A DNA stretch of 64,000 bases from positions 47,395 to 111,394 of the forward strand of contig CAKSUM010000008.1 in the NCBI GenBank assembly GCA_934501535.1. The letters run 5' to 3'. Below, one piece after another: positions 26,563-34,803 of the stretch. The DNA is from an uncultured Clostridia bacterium. Its GTDB lineage: Bacteria; Bacillota; Clostridia; UBA1381. The notes beneath the pieces are model-generated. The model was given only the letters and a program-made list of their open reading frames with translations. It did not search any database and was not told the DNA's origin. The position numbers were made by a program, and so were the translations under genes. Numbering within the stretch: position 1 is the stretch's first letter; every line of letters starts with the position of its first letter.

Positions 26563-28320
26563 TTAATCGGCTTTCATATCAAAATACTTTATGTATGAGC
26601 CACCGTTAAAGTCATTTTTCATGCTCTGGACAACAAGGTACGAAAGACCCAATTCCGAATTGCAGCTCCACGCTCCGTCCGAAATGATTTTTCCGCCGGC
26701 ATACGCAGTATATTTTCCGTTTGTCCATTTTATCTCGACATCAATCCATTCTCCCTCGGCAAAACCGCTGCCGGCTGCGGCAAAACTGATTTGCGCCTGT
26801 TTGCGGACTTCCGTATCAATGGGGTTAAACCATCTGTCGGTCAAAGATACCGAAAGCCCGTCTTTATCCGGCATAATGCGCATTTTTACGGTTCCGGCAA
26901 AGCTTGCCGGGAAATTCCATACTACACCCTGCATTTGCGAATAAAGCCTGTCATCATTTATCCGTGTTATATACAGTGCCTCCTCGCCGTTGTTTGCTGG
27001 GTCGGGAAGAAGCATCGCGCCGTTGGTTCTGTTCCATGCGCAGTGTCCGGGAAATCCCCTGTGTCCGCCCGAAACGCTCTTTACGTAAACTTGCGTTGAG
27101 ACTTTTCCGAGTCCGTGTCTGAAATCTTCGTGGCGTGATTTTTCCTCCAGCCATTTCGGATCCATGATAACAAGGCGGCGGCTGATGTGCTGACCGAAGG
27201 ACAGCAGAAGCTTACCCTGCGGCAATTCGATTGCATCAAACTGATGTACGCTTTTATCGCGTGAATCGTCATCTTCGCATAAGGTTCTGAAATCGGAATA
27301 GTTGCGGTAATGGTTCAGCGCAATTTCACGGCAGCCGTGCCAGGTGCGTCCTTCGTCATCGGAATATGCACAGTGGTTTGCGTCGCGGTTGGTAAATACC
27401 GATTCCCAGCGGCCCGATATTATATCATCGCCCTGTTTTGGAGTCAGCTCCTCAACCGGCGGCTCCGGAAGAGGCTGCGTATTGCACCAGAAAAACAGCA
27501 GTCTGCCGCTTGATAAACGTTTGAAGCACGGCATTGTGAGGGTCGAATGAAACGGCGACCGCTCATATCCCGACCAGTTTGTTCCGTTGTCGGACGAAGT
27601 GTACTGATAATGATAATTATAGCTTGTCCGGCATATTATCTTCAAGGTGCCGTCGGCAAGACGGGTAATAGTCGGTTCGCAGCTGTGATTTTGCCAGCGC
27701 ATTGCCCTGTCGGGCGGAGTCATCTCAAACCGCGGCAGTGATTGAAGATATTTAATATCCCATGTCTTTCCGCGGTCATCCGATACTAATACAACAGAAT
27801 GGTAAATTCCGTCATCGGTGGTTTTTTCCGTAACTGCTATAAGCCGGTCTGTTTCGGGGATATAAACGTAATTGCGGAAAAACAGATGAAAACTGTCCTC
27901 CGAAATTTTATGTATTTCAAAGTTTTCATCATCGGGTCCCTTTTTTGAAAACATGGCATATGTTCCGGATTTACCCTTAAGTGCGTCTATTTCGGGGCGG
28001 CAGCTTGCGGTTGCAAGGCAGATATAGGTATCGAGTTCCGGAATATATCGGCACGGCCCGATAGCTTTGCCGCCTATGTCGGTATGCAGCTTCCAGGAAA
28101 GACCGCCGTCACATGACGCGATATAGGCGCGCTCGCCTGGGTCATTCGGGGTATGTCTATTGACAAATCCGTAAGAACGGATTTCTCCGCTGCGGGTTAC
28201 CGTGAGCCATTGACTTGCATCCTCTATCGGCACGGCCACCTCATGCGGAGCAAATATATTCCCCAGCTGCTTTTTATCATTTTCCGACATTCTGCTTTCT
28301 ATAGCTTTTATTAAATTCAT
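26563..28320 (-). CDS. Sialidase-like BNR/Asp-box protein
   Basis: 585 aa six-bladed propeller-type enzyme. Four Asp boxes (S-x-D-x-G-x-x-W) are visible: SCDGGLSW, SDDRGKTW, SSDNGTNW, SDDEGRTW, spread over the first 330 residues. Arg triads expected for sialic-acid carboxylate binding may include the RAMRWQNHSCEPT region. A C-terminal beta-sandwich of about 130 residues follows. There is no signal peptide, so it would act inside the cell on imported glycan. Start is ATG 28318-28320, after AGGAGG; an upstream in-frame start would give 21 extra residues without a ribosome site. It probably works with the lyase gene. Confidence 0.78.
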   Translation of the reverse strand: MNLIKAIESRMSENDKKQLGNIFAPHEVAVPIEDASQWLTVTRSGEIRSYGFVNRHTPNDPGERAYIASCDGGLSWKLHTDIGGKAIGPCRYIPELDTYICLATASCRPEIDALKGKSGTYAMFSKKGPDDENFEIHKISEDSFHLFFRNYVYIPETDRLIAVTEKTTDDGIYHSVVLVSDDRGKTWDIKYLQSLPRFEMTPPDRAMRWQNHSCEPTITRLADGTLKIICRTSYNYHYQYTSSDNGTNWSGYERSPFHSTLTMPCFKRLSSGRLLFFWCNTQPLPEPPVEELTPKQGDDIISGRWESVFTNRDANHCAYSDDEGRTWHGCREIALNHYRNYSDFRTLCEDDDSRDKSVHQFDAIELPQGKLLLSFGQHISRRLVIMDPKWLEEKSRHEDFRHGLGKVSTQVYVKSVSGGHRGFPGHCAWNRTNGAMLLPDPANNGEEALYITRINDDRLYSQMQGVVWNFPASFAGTVKMRIMPDKDGLSVSLTDRWFNPIDTEVRKQAQISFAAAGSGFAEGEWIDVEIKWTNGKYTAYAGGKIISDGAWSCNSELGLSYLVVQSMKNDFNGGSYIKYFDMKAD

Positions 28321-28427
28321 ATGTATATCCTCCTGTTTTGAGCACCGTTCGGCGGCACTGCGGAAAAATATGTATTGCCGCATCGATTATGCGGCGCGGT
28401 TTACGGATGCAAAATTTTATCTTACAT

Positions 28428-28457
28428 TATATAATATTTTATCACGCGCACTGTCAC
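28428..28457 (-). promoter_or_regulatory. Candidate promoter of the sialidase-lyase pair
   Basis: On the minus strand GTGACA (28452-28457), 18 nt, TATATA (28428-28433). Moderate match to sigma-A, about 105 nt upstream of the sialidase-like start; the AraC regulator could act here. Confidence 0.4.
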
Positions 28458-28547
28458 TGCCGCAATGTCAAATCAAGACATTTGTTTGGCGTTTTCAGAC
28501 ATAGAGGAGGGGCTTCGGAGGCTTTTTCGGAATATAACGAAAAAATG

Positions 28548-28576
28548 TTGAAATTAGAATTAAAATGTGATATAAT
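28548..28576 (+). promoter_or_regulatory. Sigma-A promoter of the rnf operon
   Basis: TTGAAA (28548-28553), 17 nt, TATAAT (28571-28576), about 35 nt before the rnfC start. Confidence 0.85.
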
Positions 28577-28611
28577 TAGATAAATATAAGCAAATTTCGG
28601 GAGGTGGCATT

Positions 28612-29925
28612 TTGCTTAAAACATTTAAAGGCGGTCTGCATGTGCCGGACCACAAGGAAGATACAAATAAAATACCGTCAAGGGAGATTGACGGCGCACC
28701 GGTGCATATTTTCCCTCTGCACCAGCATATAGGAGCTATGCTCGACGCTAAAGTATCGGTCGGTGATTATGTCAAGGTCGGAACGGTGCTTGCCGATTCG
28801 GACGCTTATCTGTCGGTGCCGCTTCATTCCTCTGTTTCGGGTACGGTAACAGATATTAAGCCGTATTATCACCCGTCGGGAACGGAAACAACAGCGATTT
28901 TTGTGCAAAATGATTTTAAATACGAACAGGAAAAGCCGGCGGAACCCAAGCGGCTTGATTCGATGACTGCGGAGGAAATTGTCGCGGTTATCCGCCGTGC
29001 CGGAATTGTCGGCATGGGCGGCGCAGGTTTCCCGACTCATGCAAAGCTGTCACCGCCGAAGGATAAAAAAGTGACGCATGTAATAGTAAATGCGGCGGAG
29101 TGTGAGCCTTATCTGACATCTGACCACCGCAGACTTTTGGAGGAACCGGAAAAAGTGGCGGCAGGTCTCAGAGTCTGTCTTAAGCTTTTCGGACTTGAAA
29201 AAGGATATATCGGCATAGAGGCAAACAAGCCGGACGCGGTGGAAAAGCTTAATTCGCTGAAAGATAAGCGCATTGAGGTTGTTCCGCTTAAAACGAAATA
29301 TCCGCAGGGGTCGGAAAAGCATCTTATCAAAGCGGTTACGGGAAAAAGCGTGCCCTCGGGCGGACTTCCCGTTGATGCCGGAGCCATTGTTATTAATGTA
29401 GATACCGCATATGAAATAGCGAATGCCTTTGAATTGGGCATGCCTGTAGTTTCGAGAATAATTACCGTTGCCGGTGACTGCATAAAGGAGCCGTGTAACC
29501 TTAAAGTGCGTTTGGGAACGCCGTTTGAATTTGTTATAAACGCCGCCGGCGGATATAAAATGCAGCCCAAAAAGCTGATAAACGGCGGCCCGATGATGGG
29601 TATTGCCCAGTACACCGACAAGGTGCCGACGATAAAGACTACGTCCGCAATTTTGGCGCTTTCCGAAGCGGCTGATGTTTATGACGGAAACTCGCCGTGC
29701 ATACACTGCGGAAAATGCGTAACGCATTGCCCGATGCACCTGATGCCGTTCAAGCTGGCAAGATATGCCTCGGAGAATGATTTGGAAATGTGCGAAAAAT
29801 TTCACATTACGGACTGCATAGAGTGCGGACTGTGTTCGTACCTCTGTCCGGGAAAACAAAGCCCGGTTCAGAATATCCGTATGGCAAAACAGAAGATTGT
29901 TGAAAAGAGGAGGAGAAAGAAATAA
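28612..29925 (+). CDS. rnfC: Rnf complex subunit RnfC
   Basis: 437 aa subunit of the ferredoxin:NAD+ oxidoreductase (Rnf) that pumps ions while moving electrons from ferredoxin to NAD+. Contains a flavin/NAD-binding NuoF-like part (VGMGGAGFPTHAKL, residues about 125-140) and two [4Fe-4S] motifs (CIHCGKCVTHCP, CIECGLCSYLCP) at 363-414. Starts at TTG 28612 after GGGAGGTGG. First of six genes. Confidence 0.95.
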   Translation: MLKTFKGGLHVPDHKEDTNKIPSREIDGAPVHIFPLHQHIGAMLDAKVSVGDYVKVGTVLADSDAYLSVPLHSSVSGTVTDIKPYYHPSGTETTAIFVQNDFKYEQEKPAEPKRLDSMTAEEIVAVIRRAGIVGMGGAGFPTHAKLSPPKDKKVTHVIVNAAECEPYLTSDHRRLLEEPEKVAAGLRVCLKLFGLEKGYIGIEANKPDAVEKLNSLKDKRIEVVPLKTKYPQGSEKHLIKAVTGKSVPSGGLPVDAGAIVINVDTAYEIANAFELGMPVVSRIITVAGDCIKEPCNLKVRLGTPFEFVINAAGGYKMQPKKLINGGPMMGIAQYTDKVPTIKTTSAILALSEAADVYDGNSPCIHCGKCVTHCPMHLMPFKLARYASENDLEMCEKFHITDCIECGLCSYLCPGKQSPVQNIRMAKQKIVEKRRRKK

Positions 29926-30893
29926 TGGAACAAAAACTGATAGTTTCATCATCACCTCATATTAAGCTCCGGGAGGATACACAGTCAATAATGCTCGACG
30001 TCATTATTGCGCTGATACCTGCGTCGGTTGCCGGAATTTATTATTTCGGAATACGTGCGCTTGCGGTTATGCTGACTTCGGTTGCCGCATGCCTTTTGTC
30101 GGAATATGCTTATGAAAAAATTACAAAAAAGCCGATTACAACAGGCGATTTGTCCTGCGTTGTCACCGGACTTTTACTTGCACTCAATCTGCCGGTTACA
30201 ATACCTTTGTGGATTACGGTTATAGGCGCTGCATTTGCTATAATAATTGTCAAGCAGCTTTACGGAGGGCTGGGAAAGAACTTCATGAACCCGGCGCTTG
30301 CAGCACGCTGTTTTATGCTTGTGGCGTGGGCAGGAAGCATGACAAGCTTCGCCGAGCCGTTTATGGGATACGGCGCGGACGCAATATCCTCCGCAACTCC
30401 GCTTGCGGTTCTGAAAGGAACATCGGAGGGCGAGCTTCCGTCTTTGCTGACGGCATTCCTGGGCGGAAAACCCGGCTGTATCGGCGAGGTTTCGGGCTTG
30501 ATGCTTGTAATCGGATTTGCATATCTTCTGATAAAGCGTGTTGTTGATTTTAAAATACCGCTATGCTACATAGCGTCATTTGCGGTATTTACATATCTGT
30601 TCGGCAATAATACAACGGATTTGTCGCAGGGATATTTCACGGCAATCAGTATTTTGACGGGCGGACTGCTTTTGGGCGCGTTCTTTATGGCTACGGACTA
30701 CGTAACTACTCCGGCAACAACAAAAGGACGGATTATCTTCGGAATAGGCTGCGGATTTCTGACCTTTGCAATACGCCGTTTCGGCGGATACCCGGAGGGT
30801 GTGTCATTTTCGATAATTCTGATGAATGTTGCATCGCCGCTGATAGAACGGTACACTGCACCGAAACCGTTCGGTTATGTGAAGAAAAATTAA
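29925..30893 (+). CDS. rnfD: Rnf complex subunit RnfD
   Basis: 322 aa membrane subunit with about nine hydrophobic segments. The SAT sequence in GADAISSATPLA near 155-166 fits the FMN attachment threonine motif. TAATG overlap with rnfC supports tight coupling. Confidence 0.94.
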   Translation: MEQKLIVSSSPHIKLREDTQSIMLDVIIALIPASVAGIYYFGIRALAVMLTSVAACLLSEYAYEKITKKPITTGDLSCVVTGLLLALNLPVTIPLWITVIGAAFAIIIVKQLYGGLGKNFMNPALAARCFMLVAWAGSMTSFAEPFMGYGADAISSATPLAVLKGTSEGELPSLLTAFLGGKPGCIGEVSGLMLVIGFAYLLIKRVVDFKIPLCYIASFAVFTYLFGNNTTDLSQGYFTAISILTGGLLLGAFFMATDYVTTPATTKGRIIFGIGCGFLTFAIRRFGGYPEGVSFSIILMNVASPLIERYTAPKPFGYVKKN

Positions 30894-30939
30894 ACCGTAC
30901 GGCTTTGGAAAGTAAGTGTTATGTAAGGAGTGGTTATAG

Positions 30940-31503
30940 ATGATTGAAAAGAAAGACAGACTTGAAATTCTAAGAGTCGGACTGATATTGTTCGCGATAA
31001 CGGCGGTTTCGGCTTTTATACTTGCATTTGTTAATTCGTTCACCGCGCCGGTTATTGAGGAAAATAACAAAAAGGCGCAGGAGGCTGCTATGAAGGTGGT
31101 TCTTCCGGAGGGAAACAGCTTTGAAAAGGTGGAATTTACCCCCGAGGAAAACTCAATCGTGAGTGAAATTTACAGTGCCGGTGACGCAGGGGTTGTGGTT
31201 ATGGCAAGTCCGCGAGGATACGGCGGAGAGATTTCAATGGCAATCGGCATTGACTCGGAATATAAGGTTACCGGGGTGGAGATTATTTCTCAGAGCGAAA
31301 CGGCAGGTCTTGGCGCAAACTGCACCAAAGACAGCTTTAAAGAACAGTTTATCGGCAAAACCGGTGATATTCAGGTTGTAAAAAACGGGGCAAAGGATAA
31401 TCAGATTGACGCGATTTCTTCCGCGACGATTACGTCAAAGGCGGTAACAAAAGGCGTTAATGAGGCAATTGCAACGGTAAAATCAATGAGAGGAGGCGAG
31501 TGA
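30940..31503 (+). CDS. rnfG: Rnf complex subunit RnfG
   Basis: 187 aa. N-terminal membrane anchor (residues 14-34) and an FMN-binding domain; the AISSATITSKAVT stretch near 156-168 holds the covalent FMN threonine motif (SSAT). It relays electrons on the outer face of the complex. Confidence 0.94.
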   Translation: MIEKKDRLEILRVGLILFAITAVSAFILAFVNSFTAPVIEENNKKAQEAAMKVVLPEGNSFEKVEFTPEENSIVSEIYSAGDAGVVVMASPRGYGGEISMAIGIDSEYKVTGVEIISQSETAGLGANCTKDSFKEQFIGKTGDIQVVKNGAKDNQIDAISSATITSKAVTKGVNEAIATVKSMRGGE

Positions 31504-31504
31504 A

Positions 31505-32116
31505 ATGGAAAAGAAAAATTCGGTATTTTTTAACGGTCTGATTTATGAAAACCCGACGTTTGTTCAGCTTTTGGGAATGTGCCCCACACTCGCCGTCACA
31601 ACGTCGCTGAAAAACGGTCTGGGAATGGGACTTTCCGCAACGGCGGTTTTGGTGATGTCCAATATTTTAATATCACTTTTGCGCAAAATTATTCCGGATA
31701 AGGTAAGAATTGCGGCATATATCGTAATTATCGCGGCGTTTGTAACGGTTTTGCAGATGTTTTTGCAGTCATATGTTCAGTCGCTTTATGCGTCGCTCGG
31801 ACTCTTTATTCCGCTTATAGTCGTAAACTGCATTATCCTGGCAAGGGCAGAAGCTTTTGCCTCAAAAAATCCCGTCGGAAAATCGGCTATGGACGGTTTG
31901 GGTATGGGACTTGGATTTACATGCGCGCTTTGCCTTATTTCCGCTGTTCGTGAGTTTTTCGGACAGGGAACGCTTTGGGGCATCAAAATTTACGGCGATA
32001 TGATTAAGCCGGCAGCAATAATAGGTATGCCGCCGGGCGGATTTATCGTTTTGGGAATACTTATCGCACTGATAAACTTCCTTGTTTCAAGAAAAAAAGA
32101 AGGGGGTAACGAATAA
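31505..32116 (+). CDS. rnfE: Rnf complex subunit RnfE
   Basis: 203 aa integral membrane subunit, one of the pair of homologous channel-like proteins RnfA/RnfE; PTFVQLLGMCPTLAVTTS at 17-34 and VNCIILARAEAFA at about 107-119 are family marks. Overlaps rnfA by TAATG. Residues of the pair coordinate a 2Fe-2S site between RnfA and RnfE in structural work. Confidence 0.95.
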   Translation: MEKKNSVFFNGLIYENPTFVQLLGMCPTLAVTTSLKNGLGMGLSATAVLVMSNILISLLRKIIPDKVRIAAYIVIIAAFVTVLQMFLQSYVQSLYASLGLFIPLIVVNCIILARAEAFASKNPVGKSAMDGLGMGLGFTCALCLISAVREFFGQGTLWGIKIYGDMIKPAAIIGMPPGGFIVLGILIALINFLVSRKKEGGNE

Positions 32117-32697
32117 TGCAGCCTTCAGTAATTTCACTTTTGATTGCGGCTCTGTTTACCGAAAACTTTGTAATGGTTAAATTTTTGGGCTGCTGCCCGT
32201 TCCTCGGGGTGTCAAAAAAGCTTGATACCGCAATGGGTATGGGTATGGCGGTTACGTTCGTAATGGCGCTCGCGTCCGCCATGACATGGCTTATCAACGA
32301 ATTTGTACTTGCGCGGTTTGATTTGGAATATTTGCAGACGATTGTATTTATTCTGGTAATTGCCGGGCTTGTGCAGTTTGTGGAAATGTTCGTGAAAAAA
32401 TCCATGCCGTCGCTTTACAATGCGCTGGGAATATATCTTCCGCTGATTACTACCAACTGCGCTGTGCTCGGCGTGACGCTTTTGAACATGGAAAATAACT
32501 ACGATTTTATTCATTCCGTGCTGTACGGAACATTTGCGGCGCTCGGATTTACGCTCTCGATTGTGCTGTTTGCCGGTATCCGCGAAAATATCCGCGAAAA
32601 GGAAGTGCCCAAATGCTTTAACGGTTTTCCGATTGCGCTGATTACTGCCGGACTTATGGCGATTGCATTTATGGGCTTTTCGGGTTTCAGCATATGA
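32116..32697 (+). CDS. rnfA: Rnf complex subunit RnfA
   Basis: 193 aa, six hydrophobic segments, partner of RnfE. Family marks are TENFVMVKFLGCCPFLGVS near the N-terminus and LPLITTNCAVLGVTLL near 109. The rnfA-rnfB gap is 149 nt, much larger than the other gaps, and holds two hairpins. Confidence 0.95.
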   Translation: MQPSVISLLIAALFTENFVMVKFLGCCPFLGVSKKLDTAMGMGMAVTFVMALASAMTWLINEFVLARFDLEYLQTIVFILVIAGLVQFVEMFVKKSMPSLYNALGIYLPLITTNCAVLGVTLLNMENNYDFIHSVLYGTFAALGFTLSIVLFAGIRENIREKEVPKCFNGFPIALITAGLMAIAFMGFSGFSI

Positions 32698-32846
32698 CGG
32701 AGGTAGGATAACGTGAAAATGTGCCGCACATTTTACCGCTTTTCGAAAACAGGAGCATACACATGTTGCGTTTTGCGGAAAGGCAGTCCGGCGGCACCGT
32801 TTTCCGTTGAATTTTGTGCCGCCGTGCGGCGGAATGGAGGATTAAT
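32698..32846 (+). other. rnfA-rnfB gap with two hairpins
   Basis: 149 nt. A perfect 8-bp hairpin AAAATGTG and CACATTTT with a 3-nt loop (32716-32734), and a GC-rich 5-bp hairpin GCCGC-cgt-GCGGC (32818-32830) just upstream of the rnfB ribosome site TGGAGG. No gene seen. Confidence 0.55.
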
Positions 32847-33647
32847 ATGAACAGTATAATTTTAGCGGTTTTAACTGTAGGAATAATCGGTCTTGCTTTC
32901 GGATTGCTGCTTGCGTTTGCGTCGGTAATATTCAAGGTTGAGGTTGATGAAAGGGTTGAAAAAATCGAGGAGGTGCTTCCGGGCGCAAACTGCGGCGGCT
33001 GCGGATATGCAGGCTGCAGTGCGTTTGCACATGCCGTTGTGGAAAAGGGCGCGCCGGTTGACGCATGCGTTGTGGGAAAAAGCCCGGTTGCGCGCCAGGT
33101 CGGCGGAATTATGGGCAAGGCTGTTGCGAATGAGGCCCCCAAAATTGCGCGCGTTATGTGCGGAGGCGACTGCGAAAAAGCGTCGGAAAAATATGATTAT
33201 TACGGCGTTGAGGACTGTTATGCCGCAAATCGGCTCGCAGGCGGACAAAAATCCTGTCCGTCCGGCTGCCTTGGGTTCGGGAGCTGTACGAAGGTCTGTA
33301 AATTTGACGCAATTAAGGTTGAAAACGGCGTTGCGGTTGTCGATGAGGAAAAGTGCACGGCATGCGGTCAGTGCGTGAAAGTCTGTCCGAAGCAAATAAT
33401 TCGGATTGTGCCGAAAAGCAGCAGGGTATCGGTTCTTTGCAGCAACAAAAAGCCCGGTAAAGAGGTTAACGGTTACTGTAAATCAGGCTGTATTGCGTGC
33501 GGTATTTGTGCAAAAAACTGCCCGTTTGAGGCAATCACGGTTGAAAATAATCTCGCATCGATTGACTATTCAAAATGTAAATCGTGCGGTATTTGTGTTC
33601 AGAAATGCCCCAAAAAGGCGATAATAAAAAGTAATGTGCCGGAGTAA
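32847..33647 (+). CDS. rnfB: Rnf complex subunit RnfB
   Basis: 266 aa ferredoxin-input subunit. N-terminal membrane anchor 5-26, then the CGGCGYAGC cluster motif (near 47-55), and at least four further ferredoxin-type Cys sets (CTKVCKFDAI, CTACGQCVKVCP, CIACGICAKNCP, CKSCGICVQKCP) from 150 on. ATG 32847 is 5 nt after GGAGG. It closes the six-gene Rnf operon. Confidence 0.95.
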   Translation: MNSIILAVLTVGIIGLAFGLLLAFASVIFKVEVDERVEKIEEVLPGANCGGCGYAGCSAFAHAVVEKGAPVDACVVGKSPVARQVGGIMGKAVANEAPKIARVMCGGDCEKASEKYDYYGVEDCYAANRLAGGQKSCPSGCLGFGSCTKVCKFDAIKVENGVAVVDEEKCTACGQCVKVCPKQIIRIVPKSSRVSVLCSNKKPGKEVNGYCKSGCIACGICAKNCPFEAITVENNLASIDYSKCKSCGICVQKCPKKAIIKSNVPE

Positions 33648-33681
33648 AACGGCATATTTTCTGTGAGGATCGGAGGATTGT

Positions 33682-34788
33682 ATGAAAAAAATCAGAGTAA
33701 TAGCCGCTGCCGTATTATTTGCGATGATTCCGGCAAATTCCGGATATGCAGCGTATGAATGGGCGAAAACTGCGGTAGAATATTGTGTGGAACGAAATAT
33801 CCTCACAGGGTATGAAAACGGGGACTTGGCGCCGGGCGAAAATATAACGCGCGAGCAGACTGCAAAAATCATGACAGACGCGTTTTCGCTCAATGCGGCG
33901 GAAACGTCGGTCTTTTGGGATATAAGGACGGACAGATGGTCATATGATTATATACAGGCGTTTGCGCGTTACATGAAGAAAAAGGGTGAGGTTTTTAAGC
34001 CCACCGAGGCGGTTACAAGAGAAGAATTTGCGTCATCTTTGGTACTCTCGTCGGGACTCACCGAGGGAAATATACGCAACCCTGGAATATTGGACGAAAA
34101 TTTTGATGATGCGGCAAAGGTAGATAAAGATTACAAGCGGCTTATGTGCATTGCTGTGGAACGCGGTTATTTTAAGGGTTCGGACGGAATGCTGCGTCCT
34201 AAGGATTTGGTAACGAGAGCCGAGGCGTGCTCACTTTTGTACCGCGTGCTTGCATCAAAGGAGGGCAAGCTGACGCTTGACCTCGGCGTCAGAGCATCGT
34301 CTACAAATCTTGTCGGTGCATCGCAGATAAGCATGGAGCGTGCGGTTGCGTGGGCAAAGAAAAACGGCGCGGCGCAGATTTTTATTGACGCTGCGGAATT
34401 ATATTGGAAATACGGTGAAATCACCGGAATACGTCCCGAAATTCTGTACGCGCAGGCGGCGAAGGAAACAGGATACGGAAAATACGGCGGCGCGGTACTT
34501 CCCGAGCAGAACAACTGGGCTGGAATAAAAATAAAGGGAGCAACGGGTGATACAACGGAGGATCACGAAACCTTTGCAACCCCCGATGACGGCGTGCGCG
34601 CGCACTTTAACCACATGTCCGCATACATCGGTCTTGCGCCGGTGGGAGAGCCTCACGGACGTTACTATTCGGTCAAATCGCTCAAATGGGCGGGAACCGT
34701 AAAAACACTTGAGGAATTGGGCGGAAAATGGTGCCCGGACTTGTATTACGGCTACAGTATTCTGCACAATTATCTTGAAAAAATGTAA
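33682..34788 (+). CDS. SLH-domain protein with glucosaminidase domain
   Basis: 368 aa secreted protein. Signal peptide about 1-24 (ends GYA). SLH repeats about 28-195 (WAKTAVEYCVERNILTGY, TREQTAKIMTDAF, YKRLMCIAVERGYFKG, TRAEACSLLYRVLA) for wall-polymer anchoring. C-terminal glucosaminidase (GH73-like) domain about 240-365 with EILYAQAAKETGYGKYGG and QNNWAGIK; the Glu in AAKETG is the likely catalytic acid. It should cut peptidoglycan and be tethered to a pyruvylated wall polymer, which fits csaB downstream. Confidence 0.9.
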   Translation: MKKIRVIAAAVLFAMIPANSGYAAYEWAKTAVEYCVERNILTGYENGDLAPGENITREQTAKIMTDAFSLNAAETSVFWDIRTDRWSYDYIQAFARYMKKKGEVFKPTEAVTREEFASSLVLSSGLTEGNIRNPGILDENFDDAAKVDKDYKRLMCIAVERGYFKGSDGMLRPKDLVTRAEACSLLYRVLASKEGKLTLDLGVRASSTNLVGASQISMERAVAWAKKNGAAQIFIDAAELYWKYGEITGIRPEILYAQAAKETGYGKYGGAVLPEQNNWAGIKIKGATGDTTEDHETFATPDDGVRAHFNHMSAYIGLAPVGEPHGRYYSVKSLKWAGTVKTLEELGGKWCPDLYYGYSILHNYLEKM

Positions 34789-34803
34789 ACTACGGAGAAC
34801 ATA

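Larger units (their letters stand above)
28321..28611. other. Divergent control region (sialidase-like / rnf)
   Basis: 291 nt with no gene. It holds a minus-strand promoter candidate, a 7-bp hairpin 28377-28395 (GCCGCAT and ATGCGGC), and a dyad TGTC-N7-GACA near 28465-28479 that could be an operator. The rnfC promoter sits at its right end. Confidence 0.6.

Noticed and set aside
28338..28583. 81-aa plus-strand ORF in the sialidase-rnf gap
   Set aside because: It has no ribosome site, crosses the promoter region and has no family features.
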